Positions 1 to 6,305 of a stretch of 16,951 nt of DNA are shown one piece after another. The notes beneath the pieces are model-generated. The model did no database searches and was not told where the DNA came from. It saw nothing but the letters and a program-made list of their open reading frames with translations. Location of the stretch: contig JAPLJW010000217.1 in assembly GCA_026388365.1 (NCBI GenBank), positions 1 through 16,951 of the forward strand, given 5' to 3'. Numbering within the stretch: position 1 is the first letter of the stretch; each line of letters starts with the position of its first letter. The DNA comes from Deltaproteobacteria bacterium (GTDB lineage Bacteria > Desulfobacterota > Syntrophia > Syntrophales > UBA5619). A program made the translations under genes and the position numbers.

Positions 1-231
1 ATCGACATCGGTGATCTCCTCGAGCGTCGCCCCCTTGAAATGGTGGGCAAAAACCTGATCGTAGGTATCGAAGTACCGTTCGCTTTTGACGAGGATGGCG
101 CGGGCCGCCGTGTAGAAGTCGTCCACGGAGCCGATCAGGCCGAGGGCGAGGGCCTTCTGGAGGCGGAGGAAAGAGGTGGGGGTGACGGGCACCCCCCGTT
201 CGCGGAGCATGTAGAAGAATTGGACAAACAA
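1..231 (-). CDS. VWA-domain protein, CoxE-like (N-terminal part only)
   Basis: The 77 residues visible here are the N-terminus of a gene whose 3' end lies beyond the left edge. They read FVQFFYMLRERGVPVTPTSF, followed by a helical stretch with LGLIGSVDDFY, ARAILVKSERYFD and YDQVFAHHF. This is the usual N-terminus of CoxE-like von Willebrand factor A proteins; the metal-binding VWA domain itself would follow outside the window. I chose a TTG start at 231 because a strong Shine-Dalgarno (GGAGGA, 238-243) precedes it, and ATG occurs only 7 codons later. The gene begins 24 nt after the stop of the AAA ATPase and is surely co-transcribed with it. MoxR-type ATPases with VWA partners act as metal-cofactor or complex-assembly chaperones in known cases (for example CoxD/CoxE); the client here is unknown. 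Confidence 0.85.
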   Translation of the reverse strand, partial: MFVQFFYMLRERGVPVTPTSFLRLQKALALGLIGSVDDFYTAARAILVKSERYFDTYDQVFAHHFKGATLEEITDVD

Positions 232-237
232 GGCAGT

Positions 238-243
238 TCCTCC
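238..243 (-). promoter_or_regulatory. Ribosome binding site supporting the TTG start of the VWA gene
   Basis: On the minus strand GGAGGA lies 6 nt before TTG at 231-229. It sits in the short gap after the AAA ATPase stop, and it is the reason for preferring TTG over the in-frame ATG at codon 8. Confidence 0.6.
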
Positions 244-255
244 CTCTTTGCCCCT

Positions 256-1107
256 TTACCTGCGGGCGCGTCCCGCCTGCTGGATCGCGAGGCTCAAGTC
301 CACGCTCTTCTTGAAGAGCACCCCGAGGTAGGGGATTCCGCCGTTTTCGACCGTTGTCAGGTCGAAATCGGGATCGGCCTGGAGGGCGCGGACCCAGTTG
401 ATCAGTTCCCGGGTGGCCGGTTTCTTTTCGATCCCCCGGAATTCCCGGAGGCGGTAAAAGGTGAAGAGGCAGGCCTTTGCCAGCCCCTCGGAGAGGTTCG
501 GGAAATGGACGTTCAGGATCATGCGCATCATCTCCGGGTCCGGGAAGGCGATATGGTGGAAGTTGCAGCGGCCGAGGAAGGGATCGGAGAGGTCCTTCTT
601 CGCGTTGGAGGTGATGATGATCACGGGGCGGTTTTTCGCCGTGACCGTTTTGTCGATCTCCATGATATCAAACTGCATCTGGTCGAGGACGTCGAGCATG
701 TCGTCCTGGAAGTCCGTGTCCGCCTTGTCGATCTCGTCGATCAGCAGCACCGTCCGGCAGTCGGATACAAAGGCCTGGCCGATCTTCCCCATCCGGATGT
801 ACTCCTCGATGTTGCTCACGTCCCGCTTGGAATCCCCGAAGCGGCTGTCGTTCAGGCGGGTAAGGGTGTCGTACTGGTAAAGGGCGTCGAGGAGCTTCAT
901 GCTGGATTTGACGTTCAGGACGATGAGCGGCATCGCCAGACTCTCGGCGATGGCATGGGCAAGCATGGTCTTTCCCGTGCCCGGTTCGCCCTTGAGGAGA
1001 AGGGGCATCTCCAAGGCTATCGAGACATTCACAATCTTGGCCAGTTCATCGTCGAGGACGTACTTCGCAGCGCCGCGGAATCGAGAGGGTTCGCCGACCG
1101 GGTTCAT
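256..1107 (-). CDS. MoxR/CoxD-like AAA+ ATPase
   Basis: This 283-residue AAA+ ATPase has Walker A GEPGTGKT (residues 40-47), Walker B LLIDEID (121-127) and a sensor-1 region IIITSNAKKDLSDPFLGRC (about 163-181). Size and motifs fit the MoxR family, closest in style to CoxD-type proteins. The family couples ATP hydrolysis to remodelling or metal-cofactor insertion with a VWA partner, in the cytoplasm. The reading frame is open further upstream, to 1266. I chose ATG at 1107 because AAAGGAGGAA sits immediately upstream, the family begins near here, and the extra 53 residues run into an intergenic palindromic repeat. It forms a two-gene operon with the VWA gene downstream. No target enzyme such as a CO dehydrogenase is visible next to it. 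Confidence 0.9.
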   Translation of the reverse strand: MNPVGEPSRFRGAAKYVLDDELAKIVNVSIALEMPLLLKGEPGTGKTMLAHAIAESLAMPLIVLNVKSSMKLLDALYQYDTLTRLNDSRFGDSKRDVSNIEEYIRMGKIGQAFVSDCRTVLLIDEIDKADTDFQDDMLDVLDQMQFDIMEIDKTVTAKNRPVIIITSNAKKDLSDPFLGRCNFHHIAFPDPEMMRMILNVHFPNLSEGLAKACLFTFYRLREFRGIEKKPATRELINWVRALQADPDFDLTTVENGGIPYLGVLFKKSVDLSLAIQQAGRARR

Positions 1108-1500
1108 CCGTTCCTCCTTTATGGATTTTGTCTTTCCTCTTATCCAATATCCCGGAAAATTGCCACCGCTATTTGTAGGAGAGGTCAGGGCTCGTGGTGA
1201 GACCTTTGAAAATCGTGATTCCTCCGCGCGCTGGATATTTTCCGACCCTGCGCCTCCTCGCTTCACTGCAAAGACGAAACTCGCGCTAAAGCGCTCAAAC
1301 AGTCGTCTTTGCGGGCGCTACGCTGCGGGGGCAGGGTGCCCCGAAAAATCTCCAATGCGCGCTTCCGGAATCCGATTTTCAAGTTGCGCAGGTCTCGGGG
1401 TTTGAAGAGTGGAGCTGCACATTCCAGGCCCAAGACCTGAACCCTTTTTACCGATGTCTCGCAGGCGGTTTTGTGATACAGAAGGACCGAGAGCATCATC
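1108..1500. other. Intergenic region between divergent AAA and DUF1460 genes
   Basis: This 393-nt gap separates divergent genes and must hold promoters for both, but I see no convincing -35/-10 pair on either strand. About half of it (1206-1382) is a large imperfect palindrome described separately. The remainder (1383-1500) contains a 7-bp inverted repeat, CAGGTCT at 1389-1395 and AGACCTG at 1433-1439, of unknown meaning. I see no gene in it. Confidence 0.6.
1206..1382. repeat. 177-bp imperfect palindromic intergenic element
   Basis: The two arms pair over almost their whole length. The outer ends are TTGAAAATCG (1206-1215) and CGATTTTCAA (1373-1382). Next come GATTCC (1217-1222) with GGAATC (1367-1372), then ACCCTGC (1245-1251) with GCAGGGT (1331-1337). 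The inner stem is GCAAAGACGA (1268-1277) with TCGTCTTTGC (1303-1312). The tip holds its own hairpin, GCGCT-AA-AGCGC (1283-1294). There is no open reading frame of interest. The structure looks like a MITE or REP/BIME-type repeat that would fold into a long cruciform or RNA hairpin. Only one copy lies in this window. Confidence 0.8.
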
Positions 1501-2547
1501 ATGGACGGCGATGAGAACAGGGGAGGGGTTGCCCCCCTGTTTCAGAGAGGAGACGGTTTGATCTTTCTGCCGAAAGACCGCGAGATCTGTGAGGCGCTGC
1601 TGAGGTCGGATTATGAGCGGGGAGACGATGCCATGCCGCTTCCCGAACTCATCGTGGCCGTCGGGCGTAACTTCCTCGACGCACCCTACGTTGCGGAAAC
1701 GCTGGAGCGGGAAGGACCGGAGGAACTCGTCATCAATCTCCGCGCCTTCGATTGCGTCACCTTCGTGGAGAATGTCGTCGCCCTGGCGGGTCTGATCCGG
1801 GCGGGCAAGACCGGTTTTGCGGACTTCGCGGCGGCCTTGGAGCGGATCCGCTACCGGGGCGGACACCGGAACGGCTACCCCTCCCGCCTCCACTACTTCA
1901 CCGACTGGCTTTGGGACAACGGCCGCAGAGGTATCGTCCGTGACATCACGCGCGAACTCGGCGGCATCCCCTTCCGGAAGCCGTTCCATGCCCTGACGGA
2001 CCGCCGGGAGGAGCATCCGGCGCTGAAGGATGCGGCCGCGTTCCGCCGGATGCGGATCGTCGAGGCGGCCTGTTCCCGCCGGATGCAATGCCACATCGCA
2101 AAAGCCGATCTGAACCAGGCCGCGGAAGGGATTGCGGATGGCGATATCATTGCGATCACCACGGATGAAAAGGGTCTCGACGTCAGCCATACGGGGATCG
2201 CCGTTCATCTCCAGGGGCGGCTCCGCCTCCTGCACGCATCGGGCGCAGCGGGGAAGGTCGTCCTGTCCGATAGGCCCCTCGACCGCTATCTCCTGTCACG
2301 CCGAACCCGGACGGGGATCATCGTCGGCCGGATGACCCCGGAGGGCGCCGCCGGACGAAGGCATGTGCAGGGCCCTCCCCGCAGTCAAGCGGAGGGGAAA
2401 GGCGCCGGCGGCACTCCTCCTCCTGTTCCGGACATGAAAAAACGGTCATGTTATATATATTCGGCATCCGTTGGGCTTGACGGAAGGGTGCCCTTGCCGG
2501 CAGACAAACCTATGGATTATTTTCCCAACGAAAAGGAAGACCGATGA
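1501..2547 (+). CDS. DUF1460 (N-acetylmuramoyl-L-alanine amidase-like) protein
   Basis: This protein matches the DUF1460 family (NlpC/P60-like papain fold, cell-wall amidase-like). Residues 84-90 read DCVTFVE, giving the likely nucleophile Cys85. RYRGG (118-122) and RLHYFTDWLWDN (129-140) are family landmarks. VSHTG carries the likely catalytic His230, and LLHAS (243-247) precedes the last strand. The domain ends near residue 280. The 68 residues after it are Gly/Pro/Arg-rich and look like translated intergenic sequence; a TGA in the +1 frame occurs at 2333-2335, exactly where the domain ends. ATG at 1501 is the first possible start, because an in-frame TGA lies ten codons upstream. The preceding GAAGGA is 14 nt away, so translation may be weak. 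No signal peptide is visible, which is unusual for an enzyme expected to act on periplasmic peptidoglycan. It overlaps the next small gene by ATGA. Confidence 0.85.
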   Translation: MDGDENRGGVAPLFQRGDGLIFLPKDREICEALLRSDYERGDDAMPLPELIVAVGRNFLDAPYVAETLEREGPEELVINLRAFDCVTFVENVVALAGLIRAGKTGFADFAAALERIRYRGGHRNGYPSRLHYFTDWLWDNGRRGIVRDITRELGGIPFRKPFHALTDRREEHPALKDAAAFRRMRIVEAACSRRMQCHIAKADLNQAAEGIADGDIIAITTDEKGLDVSHTGIAVHLQGRLRLLHASGAAGKVVLSDRPLDRYLLSRRTRTGIIVGRMTPEGAAGRRHVQGPPRSQAEGKGAGGTPPPVPDMKKRSCYIYSASVGLDGRVPLPADKPMDYFPNEKEDR

Positions 2548-2696
2548 GCGACCAGACGCCACAGAGCCGTCCCTCCATTCCGAAGAACTACCACTATTTT
2601 GTCATGGCCGTGGCCATCGGCATTATCATCGGTACGGTGTGTCCGCTCCTCCTCGAGTATTTCGGCATCATCGACTATTTCAAGAACTGGCCCTGA
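2544..2696 (+). CDS. Small single-pass membrane protein, 50 residues, unknown function
   Basis: This short gene starts with ATG at 2544, inside the stop of the DUF1460 gene (ATGA overlap), behind a good ribosome binding site (AAGGAAG, 2534-2540). The product begins MSDQTPQSRPSIPKNYHYF, then has one hydrophobic helix (VMAVAIGIIIGTVCPLLLEY, about residues 20-39), and ends FGIIDYFKNWP. The charge pattern suggests an N-in single-pass inner-membrane protein. I do not recognise the family. Overlap with the upstream gene suggests translational coupling, so it may assist or anchor the DUF1460 protein, which itself lacks a signal peptide. That link is inference. Confidence 0.7.
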   Translation: MSDQTPQSRPSIPKNYHYFVMAVAIGIIIGTVCPLLLEYFGIIDYFKNWP

Positions 2697-2710
2697 TCCT
2701 CCGTCAGGTT

Positions 2711-2752
2711 GCTTTTACAGCAGATCGGTTCGGGCGGAGCGACTGTAAAGGC
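2711..2752. terminator. Hairpin between convergent genes, possible bidirectional terminator
   Basis: GCTTTTACAG (2711-2720) pairs with CTGTAAAGGC (2743-2752) with one G-U-type mismatch, around a 22-nt GC-rich loop. It sits in the 63-nt space between the convergent stops at 2696 and 2760. There is no clean T-run, so intrinsic termination is uncertain. Confidence 0.35.
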
Positions 2753-2759
2753 AGGTGTC

Positions 2760-3836
2760 TCAAACCGGCAGGCGCTTTCCCGACAGCAAGGCCAGCAGGG
2801 CCTCGATCGCCGCATCGTCGAAGGCCACCTCCCGGAAGATCCCCGAAACGAGATCCGGCGTCAAGGCCAGGAAGTCCTCCTCCCGCGGGGTGATGATGAT
2901 CCCGCCCATGTCCAGGGCGCCGGGGCTGATGAGGAGTCCCTCTTTGCCTTCCCGGAAATAGGCGTCCGGCCGGTGCTTCCGCCGGGGAAAGAGGATCAGG
3001 CGCCACCCTTCCCCGGTGCGGGTGCAAAGCATGTTCAGCGGCGGCTCGCCGTCGGAAGTCGTCGAGCGGCCGAGCATGCCGATCACCTCCCCGGCCGCCG
3101 CCGCAACGTTTTCTTCTTCTTTCCCCTCGATCACCAGAATCCCCCGAGCCAGCCCCGCCGTCCGGCAAATCTCCACGCCATCCCGCCGCCGTGCCCCGGT
3201 CCGTTTTCGGGAATCCGGGATCTCTTTTTCCACCGGCAGGAGACCCGCGGGAGCCGCCTGGAAATGGAGGTGGTCCGGCGCCGAGGCGCCGGCGCGCGGG
3301 CCGTTGTAGAAGACGGTCGTCCGGGGACCGAAGTCCGCAGCAAGCCGCAGAAATGTTATCATCTTCTCCGGGAGCGACTGGGGAAGATGGCGGCGGTGCG
3401 CAATCGTCAGCTGGCCCGGAAAGATCGGCATAGGATTGCACAGGACGAAATAGTCGTCCCGGTAGAGGATCGCCTGCTGTTCCGGGGGGAGGTTTTCCAG
3501 GCAGAGAAAACAGGGGCGGCGCCGGATCGATTCCGGATCGAGTTTCGCCGCGCTGCTCACGATCCGCCGGGAATTGAACTGGACCTGCACGCCCCATCCG
3601 TCGCCGCGGATCTCCCGGATCCGGACCGCCTTCAGCGCGGCGTATCCGTCGGAAAGACCGGGCCAGTTTTCCTTCTGCCGTGCGAGGAGGGCGGCGGCCA
3701 GATCGCTGAGGGGAACCATCCCCTCCGCGCCGTCAAACACCGCAAAGCATCGCCGCTCCGGTCCTTCTTCCGTTTTTTCGCTCAGCGCCACCTCTACCCC
3801 CAAGCGCCCTCCCGGTCCGAGGAGAGACTCCGTCAT
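2760..3836 (-). CDS. DUF4922 HIT-like (phosphorylase/nucleotidyltransferase-like) protein
   Basis: This 358-residue protein resembles the DUF4922 family, which shares the HIT fold with Ap4A phosphorylase and GDP-hexose phosphorylase-type enzymes. The key block is FYNGPRAGASAPDHLHFQ (about residues 176-193), ending in the HxHxQ signature with His189, His191 and Gln193. The central His is normally the nucleophile that takes up a nucleotidyl group. A CxxC pair (RPCFLC, Cys109 and Cys112) and FNSRR (87-91) are further family landmarks. The substrate is unknown, probably a nucleotide-sugar or sugar phosphate. The frame is open further upstream to 3947, but the extra residues are read from a repeat element. 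ATG at 3836 has AAGGAAAGG about 8 nt upstream. The gene stands alone, with repeats upstream and a convergent gene downstream. Confidence 0.8.
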   Translation of the reverse strand: MTESLLGPGGRLGVEVALSEKTEEGPERRCFAVFDGAEGMVPLSDLAAALLARQKENWPGLSDGYAALKAVRIREIRGDGWGVQVQFNSRRIVSSAAKLDPESIRRRPCFLCLENLPPEQQAILYRDDYFVLCNPMPIFPGQLTIAHRRHLPQSLPEKMITFLRLAADFGPRTTVFYNGPRAGASAPDHLHFQAAPAGLLPVEKEIPDSRKRTGARRRDGVEICRTAGLARGILVIEGKEEENVAAAAGEVIGMLGRSTTSDGEPPLNMLCTRTGEGWRLILFPRRKHRPDAYFREGKEGLLISPGALDMGGIIITPREEDFLALTPDLVSGIFREVAFDDAAIEALLALLSGKRLPV

Positions 3837-3911
3837 ATCCGCACCCTTTCCTTGCGGGCATCCAGAATCACACGGGGAGAGCTTTGAATTACTCCTGAAA
3901 TTGGGTAAATC

Positions 3912-3980
3912 GTCACCCCGGCGAAAGCCGGTATCCAGTCTTTTCAAGACCTTCTGGACCCCGGCTTTCGCCGGGGTGAC
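3912..3980. repeat. Hairpin repeat with perfect 20-bp arms (copy A of the dispersed family)
   Basis: GTCACCCCGGCGAAAGCCGG (3912-3931) and its exact reverse complement (3961-3980) flank a 29-nt spacer in which CCAG and CTGG also pair. The left arm shares CCGGCGAAAGCCGGTATCCAG, apart from its ends, with copy B. It lies between the stop of the serine-hydrolase gene (4105) and the DUF4922 start (3836), so a transcript from the former would form a very stable stem here and could stop or be stabilised. Confidence 0.85.
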
Positions 3981-4008
3981 ATCATAAGGTAGAAATTTAA
4001 ATCTCTCA

Positions 4009-4049
4009 CTGGAACCCGGCGCCTGCCCCGGACCCGATAAGGGGTCCGG
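4009..4049. repeat. Truncated relative of the shared 62-bp repeat module
   Basis: Positions 4009-4032 match the start of the 62-bp module of copies B and D at 23 of 24 bases. The segment then closes early as a hairpin, CCGGACCC (4028-4035) with GGGTCCGG (4042-4049). It looks like a shortened version of the same element, beside copy A. Confidence 0.7.
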
Positions 4050-4104
4050 CGGTGTGACGAACAGGGATGCATGGCTTGCCCGAAGTGACGCCGCTCGTCT
4101 TCCG

Positions 4105-6204
4105 TCACGGCACCGCGACCGCGACGTTGCCTCCCGCGTCCCCGAAGAGCATCAGGTACGCGAGCCCGGTTCCAGGCGGGAGATCGGGCCGGCCGCTCGC
4201 GCCGCCGGATTCGAGCGTCTTGAAGCTCTTGTCATAGAGCCGCCAGGCGCGTGTCCCGGAGATGGAGACCGACACCGGGGACTTTCCGAGCCGGACCGAC
4301 CTCCACTCGGCGTAACCTTCCGGGCCGATGGCGATCGAGGAGGTCATGGCCGCGGGAAGCACCGGCACCGTCTCCAGGGGCCGGTGGTAGTAGCCGCCCC
4401 AGCGCAGCCACTCCTCCTCACCGCGGACGATATCGAGGGTGTTCATGTCGGTCGATGCTAATCCGGGAATCTGGAGCATCATGTCGGCCCTCTCGTCGCT
4501 CGTTGAGGCGTCGACCGCCTGCACTTCGAACGACGCGCCCATCGGCGGAAGGGCCGGGATCGCGAAGAGGGAGCCCGGCAGGCCGGTGAGCGTCATCAGC
4601 CCGAACCGCGGGTCTGATCCGGTCAAGAACGGCAACCCGTCGGGGTGCTCGTTCACCACGAGCCAGAGCTTTCCGATCCGGCCAGTCCAGGCACTCGAGA
4701 GCCCCACGGCCTTGGCGGTCACCTTCTGTCCAAGCGCCTGGGTGTTCAGGTAGGACTTGTCGGCGCCCGGCGACCGTACCGCCAGGTACTGGTTCGTGCC
4801 CCCGCTCACGACGCTGAACGAGGTCAGCGGCGCCGCGTTCGACGCGAACCAGCCGCTGGTCCGATACCGGAGCACGCTCGCGGGCTCGGGCGGGAACCCG
4901 TCGGCGGTCAGCGTGCGCAGCGTGAGCGTTCCGTCGGCCTCCGCCTTGAGCTGGTAAACGTGGTTGTGACTGGCATACACACCCGCGACGGACGCCAGCA
5001 GACCGGCGGGCGCGGAGGCGACCGGTTCCGCCCGCGCCGGGAGCGGTTGCGGGAAAGACGTTACCCTCCCGGTCTCCGCGAGCGCCCGCATCACCACGCG
5101 CTGGACGATCGCGAGCGGCGCATATCCGCCCCCCGCAGGCCCCAGGGCCACCGCGGCCAGCCCTTCGTCGGGCGCGACGAGGATCTGCGCCCCGTAGAAG
5201 AAGGTGCCGCCGTTCTTGGTCCAGCCCTTCACCCCGGCCTGACCGAGCCCCGACTCGGTCACGCTGTCCCAGCCGAGCCCGTAGGCCAAGGCCTTGCTCG
5301 GCACCGGGTCGAACGTCCCGACGGTCTGATCCACCGCCATCTTCTGGACCGACTCCTTCGAGAGGACGCGCGTGCCTCCGCTGGACATCCCATCGTTGAG
5401 GAACATGCGAACGAAGGCCGCCATGTCCGCCGGCGTCGAGTAGATCCCGCCGGCCGCGTCCACGTTCACGTACTCCTGCGGCATTGCGGCGCCCGACTGA
5501 TAGGCCTTCGCGTAGGATCCGTCGGGAAGCGGGGCAAGGGAGAACGTGGAGTTCTTCATCCCCAGCGGCGCGAAGATCTTCTGCTTCACCCAGTCCACGT
5601 AGCTCATCTTCCCCACCGCCGCGACGAGCGGATCACACAGCGTCCAGCCGTCGTTGCAGTAGACGGCGAAGGCCCCGGGGTCGGCCTTGAGGCGCTGATC
5701 GGCAAGCGAGGCGAGGACCGCCTGCGCGTACCCGGGGACCGCGACCGTGGTCTCGGCGCTGGTGTAGCGCGTCCCCGGGATCCCGGACGTGTGGTTAAGG
5801 AGCATCCTGACCGAGATCTTGTCGTAGCGCGGGTCCGCCATCTTGAAGGACGGGAGGTACTGGACGAGGGGCTTGTCGAGATCGACCAAGCCTTGATCGA
5901 CGAGCTGCATGACCGCCACGGCGGCGAACATCTTTGATACCGAGCCGATAGGGAACATCGTGTCCCCGGTGGCGGGCACCGAGGCGGCGACGTCCGCCAT
6001 GCCGTAACCGCTAGCCAGGACCACCTTGTCGCGGGTGACGAGCGCGATGCCGACCGAGGTTCCGCCCGCACGCGTGACTTCGTACGCCGCGTCCTGCGCC
6101 TCCTGGATTGCCGCCGAATAGCTCGGCGCAATCGGCACATATGCCGTGTTATCGTTGCAGGACAGCAATGCCAGCGCCAGCAACAGCAAGAGCCGTTTCT
6201 TCAT
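4105..6204 (-). CDS. Serine-hydrolase lipoprotein of the beta-lactamase/PBP-like (class C) family
   Basis: This 699-residue protein starts with MKKRLLLLLALALLSC, a lipoprotein signal with lipid-acceptor Cys16. The N-terminal half is a class C beta-lactamase/DD-peptidase fold. It has the SxxK motif SVSK (Ser88, Lys91), LLNHTSGIPG (135-144) and YCN (182-184) as the YxN motif. TKNGGTFFYG lies where the third (KTG/HxG) motif is expected. From about residue 420 onward a further 280 residues form a beta-rich C-terminal part that I do not recognise. Substrates of such proteins include esters and D-amino-acid peptides; a true beta-lactamase is not implied. ATG at 6204 is chosen for its GGAGGG ribosome binding site and the signal peptide; upstream in-frame ATGs would spoil that signal. 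Composition is very GC-rich, unlike the adjacent ABC gene, and a stable hairpin repeat lies downstream. Confidence 0.88.
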   Translation of the reverse strand: MKKRLLLLLALALLSCNDNTAYVPIAPSYSAAIQEAQDAAYEVTRAGGTSVGIALVTRDKVVLASGYGMADVAASVPATGDTMFPIGSVSKMFAAVAVMQLVDQGLVDLDKPLVQYLPSFKMADPRYDKISVRMLLNHTSGIPGTRYTSAETTVAVPGYAQAVLASLADQRLKADPGAFAVYCNDGWTLCDPLVAAVGKMSYVDWVKQKIFAPLGMKNSTFSLAPLPDGSYAKAYQSGAAMPQEYVNVDAAGGIYSTPADMAAFVRMFLNDGMSSGGTRVLSKESVQKMAVDQTVGTFDPVPSKALAYGLGWDSVTESGLGQAGVKGWTKNGGTFFYGAQILVAPDEGLAAVALGPAGGGYAPLAIVQRVVMRALAETGRVTSFPQPLPARAEPVASAPAGLLASVAGVYASHNHVYQLKAEADGTLTLRTLTADGFPPEPASVLRYRTSGWFASNAAPLTSFSVVSGGTNQYLAVRSPGADKSYLNTQALGQKVTAKAVGLSSAWTGRIGKLWLVVNEHPDGLPFLTGSDPRFGLMTLTGLPGSLFAIPALPPMGASFEVQAVDASTSDERADMMLQIPGLASTDMNTLDIVRGEEEWLRWGGYYHRPLETVPVLPAAMTSSIAIGPEGYAEWRSVRLGKSPVSVSISGTRAWRLYDKSFKTLESGGASGRPDLPPGTGLAYLMLFGDAGGNVAVAVP

Positions 6205-6305
6205 GGTTTCCCTCCGCGAATGTGAGTGACTTGACAAGAACTTACTTTTATGGGGCCTGAGTATGAGGAAAGAGATCTTGCATGTCAAGGGTATTTCGAC
6301 CCAAC

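Noticed and set aside
40..1200. 386-codon open frame on the plus strand
   Set aside because: It is antisense to the AAA ATPase and VWA genes and ends in the intergenic region, with no domain signal.
1318..2235. 305-codon open frame on the minus strand over the DUF1460 gene
   Set aside because: The DUF1460 landmarks on the plus strand establish the coding frame; the minus frame shows no protein family.
2709..3887. 392-codon open frame on the plus strand
   Set aside because: It is antisense to the DUF4922 gene, whose HxHxQ motif proves the real frame.
4645..5937. 430-codon open frame on the plus strand
   Set aside because: It is antisense to the serine-hydrolase gene; its Arg/His-rich composition is typical of a shadow frame.
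6232..6256. TTGACA followed by TATGGG on the plus strand, promoter-like
   Set aside because: The spacing is too short, the second box is poor, and no plus-strand gene follows.
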